From Candidatus Desulfofervidaceae bacterium (GTDB lineage Bacteria; Desulfobacterota; Desulfofervidia; Desulfofervidales; Desulfofervidaceae), in contig JAMOPI010000015.1 in assembly GCA_027064585.1 (NCBI GenBank), forward strand, positions 1-54,084: 54,084 bases of DNA, given 5' to 3'. A program made the translations under genes and the position numbers. Shown here piece after piece: positions 28,274-35,750 of this stretch. Each line of letters opens with the position of its first letter. The first letter of the stretch is position 1. The notes below the pieces were generated by a model. The model was not told the origin of the DNA, did no database searches, and was given only the letters and a program-made list of their open reading frames with translations.

Positions 28274-29278
28274 ATGGCTTTGAAAAAACATCATGCCTTA
28301 GCCGTTTTTTCTGGAGGTTTAGACAGTATATTGGCCGTTTTGGTGATAAGAAAACAGGACATTTTTGTAGAAGGGGTGTATTTTGAAACTCCCTTTTTCC
28401 CAGCCCAAAGGGCTAAAGAAAGTGCTGTTCAGATTGACCTTCCATTAAAAATTATAGATATTACCGATGAAATGCTTTCTATTATTAAAAATCCACGTTT
28501 TGGTTACGGTAAAGGATTGAATCCCTGTATGGATTGTCATTTCCTTATGTGTCAAAAGGCCTGTGAAATTAAAGAGAAGGAAGGATATGATTTTATTATT
28601 ACTGGTGAAGTTTTAGGACAAAGGCCTCTTTCCCAAACAAAGCAGGCCATGCTTAAGATCCAAAAAGAATGCTTGTGCGGTGATTATCTCCTTCGTCCCT
28701 TAAGTGCTAAACACTTGCCACCAACGATTCCAGAAAAAGAAGGCTGGGTAAAGAGAGAGGATCTTCTTGATTTAAAAGGACGTTCCCGACGCTTGCAGAT
28801 AGAGTTGGCGAAAGGCTTTGGACTGAGGGAATATCCCAGCCCTGCTGGAGGCTGTTTATTAACAGATGTAACCTTTGCTGCACGATTAAAGGATCTATTG
28901 GCCTACCAAAAGGACATTACCCCACGCGATCTAGAGTTATTAAAAGTAGGCCGCCACTTTCGGCTTAATCCTAAGACAAAGGCCATTGTGGGGCGCAAGC
29001 AAACGGAGAACCAAATTTTACAAAAAATGACCCTTTCTAAAGATGTAGAACTTAAGGTCATTGGCTATCCGGGTCCCCTAGTGCTTGTTCCTTATGGAGG
29101 AGACCCTGAAGGGATTAAGCTAGCGGCCATTTTAGCCGTTACCTATAGCGATGCCCCTAAAGACAGGCCTGTGGAGGTAAGCATCCAGTACCGAGGAAGA
29201 AAGGCAAAAATAAAAACTTCATCCCTGCCTAAGGAAGTATTACATACATATCTAATTAAGGTGTTCTGCAAAAGTTGA
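28274..29278 (+). CDS. PP-loop tRNA thiolase-like protein (MnmA/ThiI-related) with NFACT-R-like C-terminus
   Basis: A 334-aa protein. The ATP-pyrophosphatase loop is FSGGLDSILAVLV (residues 13-25). NPCMDCHFLMC and GGCLLTD occupy the positions of the two catalytic cysteines in MnmA-type 2-thiouridylases, where the second carries the persulfide. The C-terminal region (FRLNPKTKAIVGRKQTENQI onward) resembles the NFACT-R/DUF814 fold found on such proteins in thermophiles. A role in RNA thiolation is therefore likely but the target base is unknown. The last codons (VFCKS-stop) are made of repeat-derived DNA (copy B), so the native C-terminus may have been altered. It is flanked on both sides by repeat elements. 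Confidence 0.82.
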   Translation: MALKKHHALAVFSGGLDSILAVLVIRKQDIFVEGVYFETPFFPAQRAKESAVQIDLPLKIIDITDEMLSIIKNPRFGYGKGLNPCMDCHFLMCQKACEIKEKEGYDFIITGEVLGQRPLSQTKQAMLKIQKECLCGDYLLRPLSAKHLPPTIPEKEGWVKREDLLDLKGRSRRLQIELAKGFGLREYPSPAGGCLLTDVTFAARLKDLLAYQKDITPRDLELLKVGRHFRLNPKTKAIVGRKQTENQILQKMTLSKDVELKVIGYPGPLVLVPYGGDPEGIKLAAILAVTYSDAPKDRPVEVSIQYRGRKAKIKTSSLPKEVLHTYLIKVFCKS

Positions 29279-29515
29279 TGTATACTTTCTTTAAGTAAGA
29301 AGGAAGGGAAATTCATCAATTTTTGTGGAATACTATAAATCAATCTCGGATTTTTGGTTTGGAAGTTTGCTTTACTTTAGAGCCTTTTTGTTTTATCATT
29401 TTCTTTCCCGCAAATGTAGTTTTCACCCTCTAGGTGAGGGTGCTTCTTTGAAATTAACCTATTTTATCCCACTTGCTGGTTTCTTTTTAGGCCAGTTGTG
29501 GTTTTGGGATAAAAT
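29262..29515 (+). repeat. Intergenic palindromic element, copy B (hybrid)
   Basis: Begins within the end of the PP-loop gene: TTCTGCAAAAGTTGATG (29264-29280) resembles the reversed R-end block. It then shows the R end in plus orientation (GTATACTTTCTTTAAGTAAG, GGAATACTATAAATCAATC, then TCGGATTTTTGG) and a small hairpin CACCCTC-TAGGT-GAGGGTG (29424-29442) like that near the L end of copy A. It closes with an inverted repeat, ATTTTATCCCA (29461-29471) facing TGGGATAAAAT (29505-29515). It looks like a deleted or composite copy and fills the 298-base gap. Confidence 0.6.
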
Positions 29516-29520
29516 TTAAC

Positions 29521-29549
29521 TTGACTAATTTCAAAAACTTGTGTTAGAT
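29521..29549 (+). promoter_or_regulatory. Promoter of the TmcD-like gene
   Basis: TTGACT (29521-29526), 17 bases, TTAGAT (29544-29549), 27 bases ahead of the ATG at 29577. The -35 box begins 5 bases after the terminal inverted repeat of copy B. Confidence 0.5.
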
Positions 29550-29576
29550 AGAGCAAAAAGCCATGGGAGGATAAAT

Positions 29577-30866
29577 ATGTCTAATATAAAAAATTGGGAT
29601 TGGAATACAGGCGAGAAACAAATTACAGATATAAACGAATGGAAAGAAAGATTTATTCAAATCCATGAGTTCGTTACCAGTGATGACGGCGAAAAGATCG
29701 CTGCGGTCGTTAAGACAGAGGATGAGGAATACACCGTATGTGTGAACGGAGATCCCTGGGAAGCTACTTTTGGTAAGGCCTGGGGGTTAAAGTTTAGTCC
29801 AAATGGACGTTTAGCCGTTTTGGTCTCAGATGGTATGGAATGGACTGTAGCCGTAGACGGCCAAGAATGGAAAAATAAGTTTGATTATGTCTGGGATTTA
29901 ACCTTTAGTCCTGACGGAAAGCGGATTGCGGTAAAGGCCAAATGTGGAACAGACTATACGGTTGTCGTAGATGATAATCCTTGGGAAAGCAAGTTTTTGG
30001 AAATGAGAAAGTTGGTCTTTAGTCCCAATGGAGAGAAGGTAGCTGCGACTGTACAAGTAACCCCTTTTGGCGAAGGTGAAATTTTTAAGTTTCTAGAAGG
30101 TCATTGGACTGTGGCCGTGGACGGCCAAACTTGGGAAAAAAAGTTTGTTAATGTTTGGGATATAAGCTTTGCCTCTAACAGCAACCATATAGCAGCCGAA
30201 GTGAGAGTTAGCCCTACTGAATATACTATTGCTGTAAATGGAACCACCTGGCCCTCCTTCTATGAGTGTGTATGGGCTCCTGTCTTTCGACCTAACACAA
30301 TTAGTGCTGTAGCCCCGGTAAAGAAGGGAAAGTGGTTTTTGGCTATTGATGGGGAAATTGCGTGGGATAGGCCTTTTGTCCAACTATGGCATCCTTTCTT
30401 TAGCCCTGATGGAAAATCTATCGCTGCTATTGTTGCCCCTAAATTTGGCCAGTGGACGATTGCCGTTGATGGTAACCCTTGGCGTGTTACCTTCAGTGCG
30501 GCCGTGTTAGACCCTACCTTTAGTCCAGATGGCAAACGTGTAGCCGCTATTTACAAAGAAGATGAACCCGTTGTAGAACTTGCTCCCAAGAAGGTTTGGG
30601 GGATTGTGGTTGATGGTCAGCCATGGCCAGAGAAGTATGACATGGTTTGGCCACCTGTATTTAGCCCTGACAGTCAGCACGTAGCAGCAAAGGTGGAGAG
30701 GAATGGCAAATACACCATCGTCATAGATGGGAAACCGTGGTGTAAAGAATTTGAGGCCCTTTGGAGTCCTATCTTTAGTCCAGACGGAGGTAAAATTTTA
30801 GTAAAGGCCATAGCAGGAGGTAAGTACTACCGTTGGATAGTGCCACTAGGTGAAATTTTAAGATAA
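29577..30866 (+). CDS. TmcD-like beta-propeller repeat protein
   Basis: A 429-aa protein built of about ten degenerate repeats of 40-45 residues, each with a V-D-G-x-x-W strand and an F-S-P-D-G-K turn (for example VDGQEWKNKFDYVWDLTFSP and VDGQPWPEKYDMVWPPVFSP). This Trp-rich propeller, with N-terminal NWDWNTGEKQI, resembles TmcD, the cytoplasmic subunit of the Tmc electron-transfer complex of sulfate reducers. It has no signal peptide. No TmcA, B or C genes are adjacent. ATG 29577 follows GGGAGG; an earlier in-frame start at 29541 lacks a site and overlaps the -10 box. The propeller is certain, the Tmc link moderately so. Confidence 0.7.
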   Translation: MSNIKNWDWNTGEKQITDINEWKERFIQIHEFVTSDDGEKIAAVVKTEDEEYTVCVNGDPWEATFGKAWGLKFSPNGRLAVLVSDGMEWTVAVDGQEWKNKFDYVWDLTFSPDGKRIAVKAKCGTDYTVVVDDNPWESKFLEMRKLVFSPNGEKVAATVQVTPFGEGEIFKFLEGHWTVAVDGQTWEKKFVNVWDISFASNSNHIAAEVRVSPTEYTIAVNGTTWPSFYECVWAPVFRPNTISAVAPVKKGKWFLAIDGEIAWDRPFVQLWHPFFSPDGKSIAAIVAPKFGQWTIAVDGNPWRVTFSAAVLDPTFSPDGKRVAAIYKEDEPVVELAPKKVWGIVVDGQPWPEKYDMVWPPVFSPDSQHVAAKVERNGKYTIVIDGKPWCKEFEALWSPIFSPDGGKILVKAIAGGKYYRWIVPLGEILR

Positions 30867-30910
30867 GCTTAGAGAGGTTGTAGAAAAGAGTAAATTTAAG
30901 GAGGCTTTTA

Positions 30911-31708
30911 ATGCGGAAATGGGTTGGAAGGATGGGTGTTTTTTTGTTTGTATTTGGACTCTGCTTAAATGGAGCGAGGGCAGAAGATATTTGCAGTAAG
31001 GTAACCATTGAGACTCTCAAATTACAAATCCCTTTCATCTTTCCTAAAGACGCAAGGATCGTTTCTAAAAAAAACGTAAAGGGATTTTGTGAAGTAATTC
31101 TGAACATAAGAGGAAGGAACTTTCCTTTTTATGTAGGAAAGGATTTTGTCATTCTTGGTCAAATGTTCAGCCAAAAAAAGAATTTATCAGCTATAACCCT
31201 TAAAAAGCTTGCACAAGAGAAAGAAAAGGAAGAACAGAAACTTTTTAAGAAATTAAAGCCAGAGGTAGAAAAGGTCGTGGCCATTGAGTACAAGCCCTCT
31301 GTGCAAACGCAGAGAACCATTTATATGTTTACTGACCCAGTATGTCCTTGGTGTCATCGGGCTGAAGCTTTTATTAAAAAAGTAGCAAAGGAATATAATG
31401 CTACCTTCAAAATTATCTTTTTCCCTGTCCACCTTCCTAAAGGTAAAGAAAAGGCCATTGAAGCTGTATGTCGGCATCTGGATTTAGATGGATATTTAAA
31501 GGAAGACTGGCGTAAGGGGAAAAACACGCAAAAATTTCAGTGTAAAGAAGGAAAAGAGCTTTTAGAAAAATCCATAAAATTAGCTAAAAAGCTTGCTATA
31601 AGAGGTGTGCCTACCTTTTTCTTAGATAATGGACAGAGAGTGGTAGGTGCCAATATAGAAAGGTTGAAGAAGGCATTAGAAGGGAAGAAAGAAGTCAAAT
31701 ATAGATAA
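30911..31708 (+). CDS. Secreted DsbC/DsbG-like thioredoxin-fold protein
   Basis: A 265-aa protein with a signal peptide (MRKWVGRMGVFLFVFGLCLN, cleaved after about GARA) and a C-terminal thioredoxin fold. The active site is TDPVCPWCHRAEAF (Cys145 and Cys148), and the cis-proline loop is RGVPTFFLDNGQRVVGA. The order of an N-terminal domain, a charged linker helix (KKLAQEKEKEEQKLFKKL) and a DsbC-type domain points to periplasmic disulfide isomerisation or reduction. AAGGAGG precedes the ATG; it follows the TmcD-like gene by 44 bases. Confidence 0.85.
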   Translation: MRKWVGRMGVFLFVFGLCLNGARAEDICSKVTIETLKLQIPFIFPKDARIVSKKNVKGFCEVILNIRGRNFPFYVGKDFVILGQMFSQKKNLSAITLKKLAQEKEKEEQKLFKKLKPEVEKVVAIEYKPSVQTQRTIYMFTDPVCPWCHRAEAFIKKVAKEYNATFKIIFFPVHLPKGKEKAIEAVCRHLDLDGYLKEDWRKGKNTQKFQCKEGKELLEKSIKLAKKLAIRGVPTFFLDNGQRVVGANIERLKKALEGKKEVKYR

Positions 31709-31723
31709 AGCTTTCATGTTACT

Positions 31724-31970
31724 TTATAGTTAAGTGCATAATTCTATGTAATTTGTTAAGGTCTTTTCCTTCCAAGGCCCAATTATAATTGTAGCGTCTC
31801 TGCTCGCTTATCGATCAAGGCCAAGGGCAAAGCCAAAAGGGCGCTTTCTGTGCCTGAAAAGCACAGGTCGCAGCGAGCAGCGGGTGAAAAACCTTGACCG
31901 TATAAGCGAGGCCTTGGTATATAATCTTTAGAAAAAGAGAAAGATCGCCAATTTTTAAACAGCCCTCAGA
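31724..31970 (+). repeat. Intergenic palindromic element, copy C (short form)
   Basis: The left end (ATAGTTAAGTGCATAATTCT, then ATGTAATTTG) matches copy F, not copies A and D. The core folds into one long hairpin: CCAAGGCC and GCTCGCTTATCGATCAAGG on the left pair with CCTTGACCGTATAAGCGAG and GGCCTTGG on the right. At its tip is CTGTGC-loop-GCACAG (31848-31866). The internal pyrimidine-rich segment of copies D, E and F is absent. Near the right edge AATTTTTAAACAGCCC is the reverse of the GGGCTGTTTAAAAA motif seen at 49438 and 53938. It fills the 323-base gap. Confidence 0.7.
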
Positions 31971-31974
31971 TCAA

Positions 31975-32003
31975 TTGACTTTTTCCTTTATAGGTGATAT
32001 CAA
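31975..32003 (+). promoter_or_regulatory. Promoter of the PpiD/SurA gene
   Basis: TTGACT (31975-31980), 17 bases, TATCAA (31998-32003), 28 bases before the ATG at 32032. It lies at the right edge of repeat copy C. Confidence 0.45.
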
Positions 32004-32031
32004 AACGAAAATTTTGTGAGGGGAGTTGTTT

Positions 32032-33918
32032 ATGCTTAATTTCATGCGCCGCCACGCTCAGTCTTGGATCATAAAGGCTATTTTCGCAGTAATTATTCTG
32101 GTATTTATTTTCTGGGGAGTTGGATCATTTCGGGCCCGACACGAGGTAGTGGTTGCGAAGGTAAATGGAGAGCCTATTTATTACCGAGACTACATAAGCC
32201 TTTTCCGGCAGATAATAGAAGGTTATCGAGCCCGCTTTAAGGACTTTAATGAAGACTGGATTAAACGGTTACATTTAAAACAAACAGTTCTGGATCAGTT
32301 AATTGAAAGAAAGCTTTTGCTGCAAGAGGCCCAAAAAATGGGGCTAACCGTTTCAGAGGCAGAGGTATGGAAACGTATTGCCAGCTATCGGACCTTTCAA
32401 AAAAATGGGAAATTTGACCCCAAACTTTACGCATCAGTATTAACCCGCTATCATTACACCCCTGCCCAGTTTGAAAAAAGTTTGCGTGAAGACCTTATCA
32501 TTGCCAAACTTCGTCATCTAATAGAAGGGCTAGCCCATATATCTGAAAAAGAAGTATATGAAGCCTATACCTGGATTAAGCAAAAAATAAATCTAAAGTT
32601 TTTGGAGTTTAATCCAGAGAAGTTTTCCAAAGAGGTCAAATCTAATCCAGAGGCCATAAAAAAATACTTCGTAGCACACAAGGGAGAATATGTAATCCCT
32701 AAACAACTTAAGCTGGCTTATCTAAACATCAACTATGCCGACTTCTTAGATCAAATTCAGCCCACGGATAAAGAAATCAAAGACTATTATGAAACCAATA
32801 AGGATCAATATTTTGAGCCCAAAAGGGTATGCGCTAGACACATTCTCTTTCGGGTCTCTCCTAATGCTTCTAGAGAGGAAGTAGAAAAGATTAAGAAGAA
32901 GGCGGAGTCAGTGCTGAAGCAAATTAAACAGGGAGCAGACTTCGCCAAGTTAGCCAAAAAATATTCTGATGATAAGGCTACGGCTGCTCGTGGAGGAGAC
33001 TTGGGTTGTTTTCCGCAAGGGGTAATGGTCAGACCATTTGAACAGGCGGCCTTTGCCTTACAAAAAGGAGAAGTTTCTAATTTGATCAGGACGCGCTTTG
33101 GTTTTCATATCATTCAAGTATATGATATCAAAGAGGCTAGAACAAAACCATTGCGGGAAGTAAAAAATGAAATTGTCCAAAAAATTAAACAAGAAAGGGC
33201 CAAAGAACAGGCCCTAACCGTGGCCAACCGGATTTATGCTGAGGCCATTTTAGAAAAAAGCTTAAAAAAGGCCGCCACAAAATATCAGAAAGAAATAAAA
33301 GAAACTGGTTATTTCCCCATAAATAACTTGCCTTCTATGTTCCCTTCTAATCTTAAAAAGGAACTTATAAACCGCAAAAAGGGAGAGATTATTGCTCCCT
33401 TAGAGATGGCAAAAGGCTATATCCTCGTACAGGTGTTAGATCAAAAACCACAGCGGATGCCTAGCTTTGAAGAAGTCAAAGACAAGGTAGAAAAGGATTG
33501 GGTTAGAGAGGAAGCCAAAAGAATGGCCAAAAAGGTAGCTGAGGATATTTTAGTCAAATTGCAAAAGGGAAAGGATATAAAGGGACTGCTTGCCAAATAT
33601 AACTTAAAAGAGGAAGAAACAGGATTTTTCTCCCCAGGTTGGATTCCTAAAATAGGATTTAACTTTAAGGTAGAAAAAGACTTATTTAGTCTGACCTCTA
33701 AACATCCTATCCTTAATTATGTGGCAGAAATAAATGGCAAGTTTTACATTTTTATTTTGAAAGGCCGTCAAGGGGTGAAAAAGGAAGATTATGAAAAAGA
33801 AAAGGATAAATTTAAACAGGGACTTTTGGCTCAAAGAAGGGCTATTGCCTTTCAGACTTGGGTTAAAGAATTGCGAAAAAAGGCCAAAATAAAGATAAAA
33901 AAGGAGTTAATCCAATAA
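32032..33918 (+). CDS. PpiD/SurA-type periplasmic peptidyl-prolyl isomerase
   Basis: A 628-aa membrane-anchored folding helper. The N-terminal MLNFMRRHAQSWIIKAIFAV, IILVFIFWGVGSF is the PpiD-type anchor. A SurA_N-like chaperone domain follows (NGEPIYYRDYISLFRQIIEG), then a parvulin domain at about residues 265-365 (CARHILFRVSPNAS, AKKYSDDKATAARGGDLGCF, FGFHIIQVYD) and a second, weaker helical C-terminal region. ATG 32032 follows GAGGGGAG; a TTG two codons earlier is less likely. It probably assists outer-membrane or secreted proteins, and the DsbC-like gene upstream fits that theme. Confidence 0.92.
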   Translation: MLNFMRRHAQSWIIKAIFAVIILVFIFWGVGSFRARHEVVVAKVNGEPIYYRDYISLFRQIIEGYRARFKDFNEDWIKRLHLKQTVLDQLIERKLLLQEAQKMGLTVSEAEVWKRIASYRTFQKNGKFDPKLYASVLTRYHYTPAQFEKSLREDLIIAKLRHLIEGLAHISEKEVYEAYTWIKQKINLKFLEFNPEKFSKEVKSNPEAIKKYFVAHKGEYVIPKQLKLAYLNINYADFLDQIQPTDKEIKDYYETNKDQYFEPKRVCARHILFRVSPNASREEVEKIKKKAESVLKQIKQGADFAKLAKKYSDDKATAARGGDLGCFPQGVMVRPFEQAAFALQKGEVSNLIRTRFGFHIIQVYDIKEARTKPLREVKNEIVQKIKQERAKEQALTVANRIYAEAILEKSLKKAATKYQKEIKETGYFPINNLPSMFPSNLKKELINRKKGEIIAPLEMAKGYILVQVLDQKPQRMPSFEEVKDKVEKDWVREEAKRMAKKVAEDILVKLQKGKDIKGLLAKYNLKEEETGFFSPGWIPKIGFNFKVEKDLFSLTSKHPILNYVAEINGKFYIFILKGRQGVKKEDYEKEKDKFKQGLLAQRRAIAFQTWVKELRKKAKIKIKKELIQ

Positions 33919-33922
33919 ACCG

Positions 33923-35098
33923 TTAACTATATCCTTTTAAACTGGCAATATAGGCCTGAAGGTTTTTAATTAAAATGGTGGCATAACTTCCGGCTGGTAA
34001 AGCAAAAGCAAGGGTAAGTTTATGGTAATTGGGATAAAGCTCATCTTTTTCTAGTTCACTATATTTCAGTCCCTTTACCTGCACCAAGGCCTGTCGTGGA
34101 AAAGGCTTAATGTAACAAAGGCGAAACTTGCGGAAATTAAAAGAAGATGGGTTTATGCCGTGGCTGTTTAAAACCTGCGCGTATATCCCTTTAGTTAGCC
34201 TGTCAGGCATCTTTGCCTTATATCCAGGTGTAGGGAAAAACTTAGAAAGATACTCCTTGGCCTCCTTGGGTAAATGGGAGGGGAAGAAGTATTTGTTTAC
34301 CCTTCCTCTAATCTCATATCCTTCTTTACAAAAGGCATAAATTAGCTCTTTTAAAAAGAGATTCCACAGATAACTTTGAAACATGGAAAGTTGAAACTTA
34401 ATTTCTATTTGAGGAATAAGATAAAGGGCCTTAAGATAGTTTCTTTCTTTGGTCAGATAAGAAAAGATATGTTTTTCTATCACCGTCTTGGCTTTTTGCA
34501 AACAAACTTCTGGCTGATCAAAATGATCAAAGAAAAACCGCTTTCTCTCCTTGGCCGGCCTTTTATCTCCTGGATGAATGGCACAAAGAAAGGCCTTTAC
34601 TGCCCCTTTAAACTGTTTTTTAACGATCTTTTCTCCTACAAAACCATTTCTAGGATCATAAGTCCCAAAGCGCTGTTCCCCATAATAATTGGGTATTCCC
34701 TGAGATTCTATCCCTTTTAAAGCCTTCTGTATCCATCTACCTTCTTCTTGAGAAACCTTACGCAATACGATACGGAACCGGTTTTCCAAGATTAAATCTG
34801 GCCCGATCGGACGATCCATTTCTCCTACTGGCAAAAGCTGCCAATTTTTCTCACTAAAGACACGGTTTTTCACTCCCTTTATCGTTACAAACTGCTTGGT
34901 TATGGCATAACGGTCTTTCCTTCCAGCCGCAGCAAGGTAATTGAAAGGGATTTTATATTCTTTAGAGATCTGTTTAAGCACATCAAGTGTATTCCAACCC
35001 CTTTTTTCAAGGAGGTAAAGCCCATACTCTCCTCCCTTCTGAGGCCATTTAATACGTTCTTCTACCCAGAAATCTTCATATCTTACCTTGATTTTCAT
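33923..35098 (-). CDS. truD: tRNA pseudouridine(13) synthase TruD
   Basis: Makes pseudouridine 13 in tRNA-Glu. The 391-aa protein begins KIKVRYEDFWVEERIKWPQK (the family's DFxVxE motif), has the catalytic loop AAGRKDRYAITKQFVTI, the NYYGEQRFG motif and the TruD insertion with SMFQSYLWNLFLKE. I chose ATG 35098; a longer in-frame start at 35167 would add 23 residues encoded by the edge of repeat copy D and its promoter. TruD with this architecture occurs in Proteobacteria and related phyla and in archaea. Confidence 0.94.
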   Translation of the reverse strand: MKIKVRYEDFWVEERIKWPQKGGEYGLYLLEKRGWNTLDVLKQISKEYKIPFNYLAAAGRKDRYAITKQFVTIKGVKNRVFSEKNWQLLPVGEMDRPIGPDLILENRFRIVLRKVSQEEGRWIQKALKGIESQGIPNYYGEQRFGTYDPRNGFVGEKIVKKQFKGAVKAFLCAIHPGDKRPAKERKRFFFDHFDQPEVCLQKAKTVIEKHIFSYLTKERNYLKALYLIPQIEIKFQLSMFQSYLWNLFLKELIYAFCKEGYEIRGRVNKYFFPSHLPKEAKEYLSKFFPTPGYKAKMPDRLTKGIYAQVLNSHGINPSSFNFRKFRLCYIKPFPRQALVQVKGLKYSELEKDELYPNYHKLTLAFALPAGSYATILIKNLQAYIASLKGYS

Positions 35099-35124
35099 GA
35101 AATATTGCCCTTTTATTTTGAAAT

Positions 35125-35154
35125 ATCTTAATATGCATTTTTGGATACAGTCAA
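35125..35154 (-). promoter_or_regulatory. Promoter of truD beside repeat copy D
   Basis: On the minus strand TTGACT (35149-35154) and TAAGAT (35125-35130) are 18 bases apart. The -35 box lies about 10 bases outside the outward-facing end AATCACGGATTTTGG of repeat copy D. Confidence 0.4.
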
Positions 35155-35163
35155 TGCTCAATG

Positions 35164-35611
35164 CCAAAATCCGTGATTATCCTATAAGAAACCACATAAA
35201 TTTCTTATCATAAAGAGCGATTTTTTAAAAATGTCTTTCACTAAAAAGGTGAAGACACACTTACTTTTTCTTCAAGGCCTAATCATAATTATAGCGCCTC
35301 CCCTCGCTTATACGGTCAAGGCCAAGCCCTACGGGTGGCCTTCGGCCAGCCTTGACCGCGCTCGCTGCGGCGCAATTTTCTTTTTGAGGCCAGAAGGAAA
35401 AAGAGAAATTTCTTTTTTCCCTTCCTCCTTGCGATTTTTCTTTTTTGCCAAGGCCGAGTGTGGTCAAGGGCAAGCCCGTCGCAGCGAGCGGAGCGAGTGA
35501 AGACCCTTGACCACCTAACGAGGCCTTGGCGTATACTTTCTGTAAGTAAGGAGAAAGGGAAATTGACTTTAATTTTTACGGAATACTATAAAATCAATCG
35601 CAGATTTTAGG
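35164..35611 (+). repeat. Intergenic palindromic element, copy D (most complete)
   Basis: About 448 bases. Left end CCAAAATCCGTGATTA with AAAGAGCGATTTTTTAAAAA and the hairpin TTTCACTAAAAAGGTGAA; then CAAGGCCTAATCATAATTAT and AGCGCCTCCCCTCGCTTATA. A first GC-rich palindrome follows (GGTCAAGGCC to GGCC-GACC), then a pyrimidine/purine segment, then a second nested palindrome, GCCAAGGCC-N6-GGTCAAGGG facing CCCTTGACC-N9-GGCCTTGGC (about 35448-35530). The right end is GTATACTTTCTGTAAGTAAG, GGAATACTATAAAATCAATC, then GCAGATTTTAGG. The outer 16 or so bases are imperfect inverted repeats of each other. No believable protein is encoded. Confidence 0.8.
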
Positions 35612-35654
35612 ATTTGCAAATTGTTTCATAGTATAATATATTTTGTTTCAAATT

Positions 35655-35750
35655 ATGGAACAATTCCAACACTATAAAAAACAATGGTTAAAAGAAGCCT
35701 TGGCTGTAGCGCCGGTAGTGGTATTAACCAGCGCGCGGCAGGTAGGTTAG
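35655..35750 (+). pseudogene. Remnant of an AAA ATPase (DUF4143-type), N-terminal fragment
   Basis: An ATG at 35655 opens 31 codons reading MEQFQHYKKQWLKEALAVAP then VVVLTSARQVG and stops at TAG (35748-35750). The tail closely matches the start of bacterial AAA ATPases with a DUF4143 domain, whose next residues would be G-K-T-T-L of Walker A. The fragment ends exactly there, overlapping the last codon of uvrA on the other strand, so the rest was lost, probably by a deletion that brought uvrA to this point. A TATAAT sequence lies upstream. Too short to function. Confidence 0.6.

Noticed and set aside
27908-31970. CRISPR-like array from repeated blocks
   Set aside because: The repeats are far apart, hundreds of bases long, palindromic and of both orientations, with no regular spacers or cas genes.
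35231-35500. Open frames inside repeat copies (also 29325-29519, 48606-48818, 49644-49892)
   Set aside because: They translate the palindromic repeats and end in peptides such as ARRSERSE; they have no ribosome binding site and are not the same frame from copy to copy.
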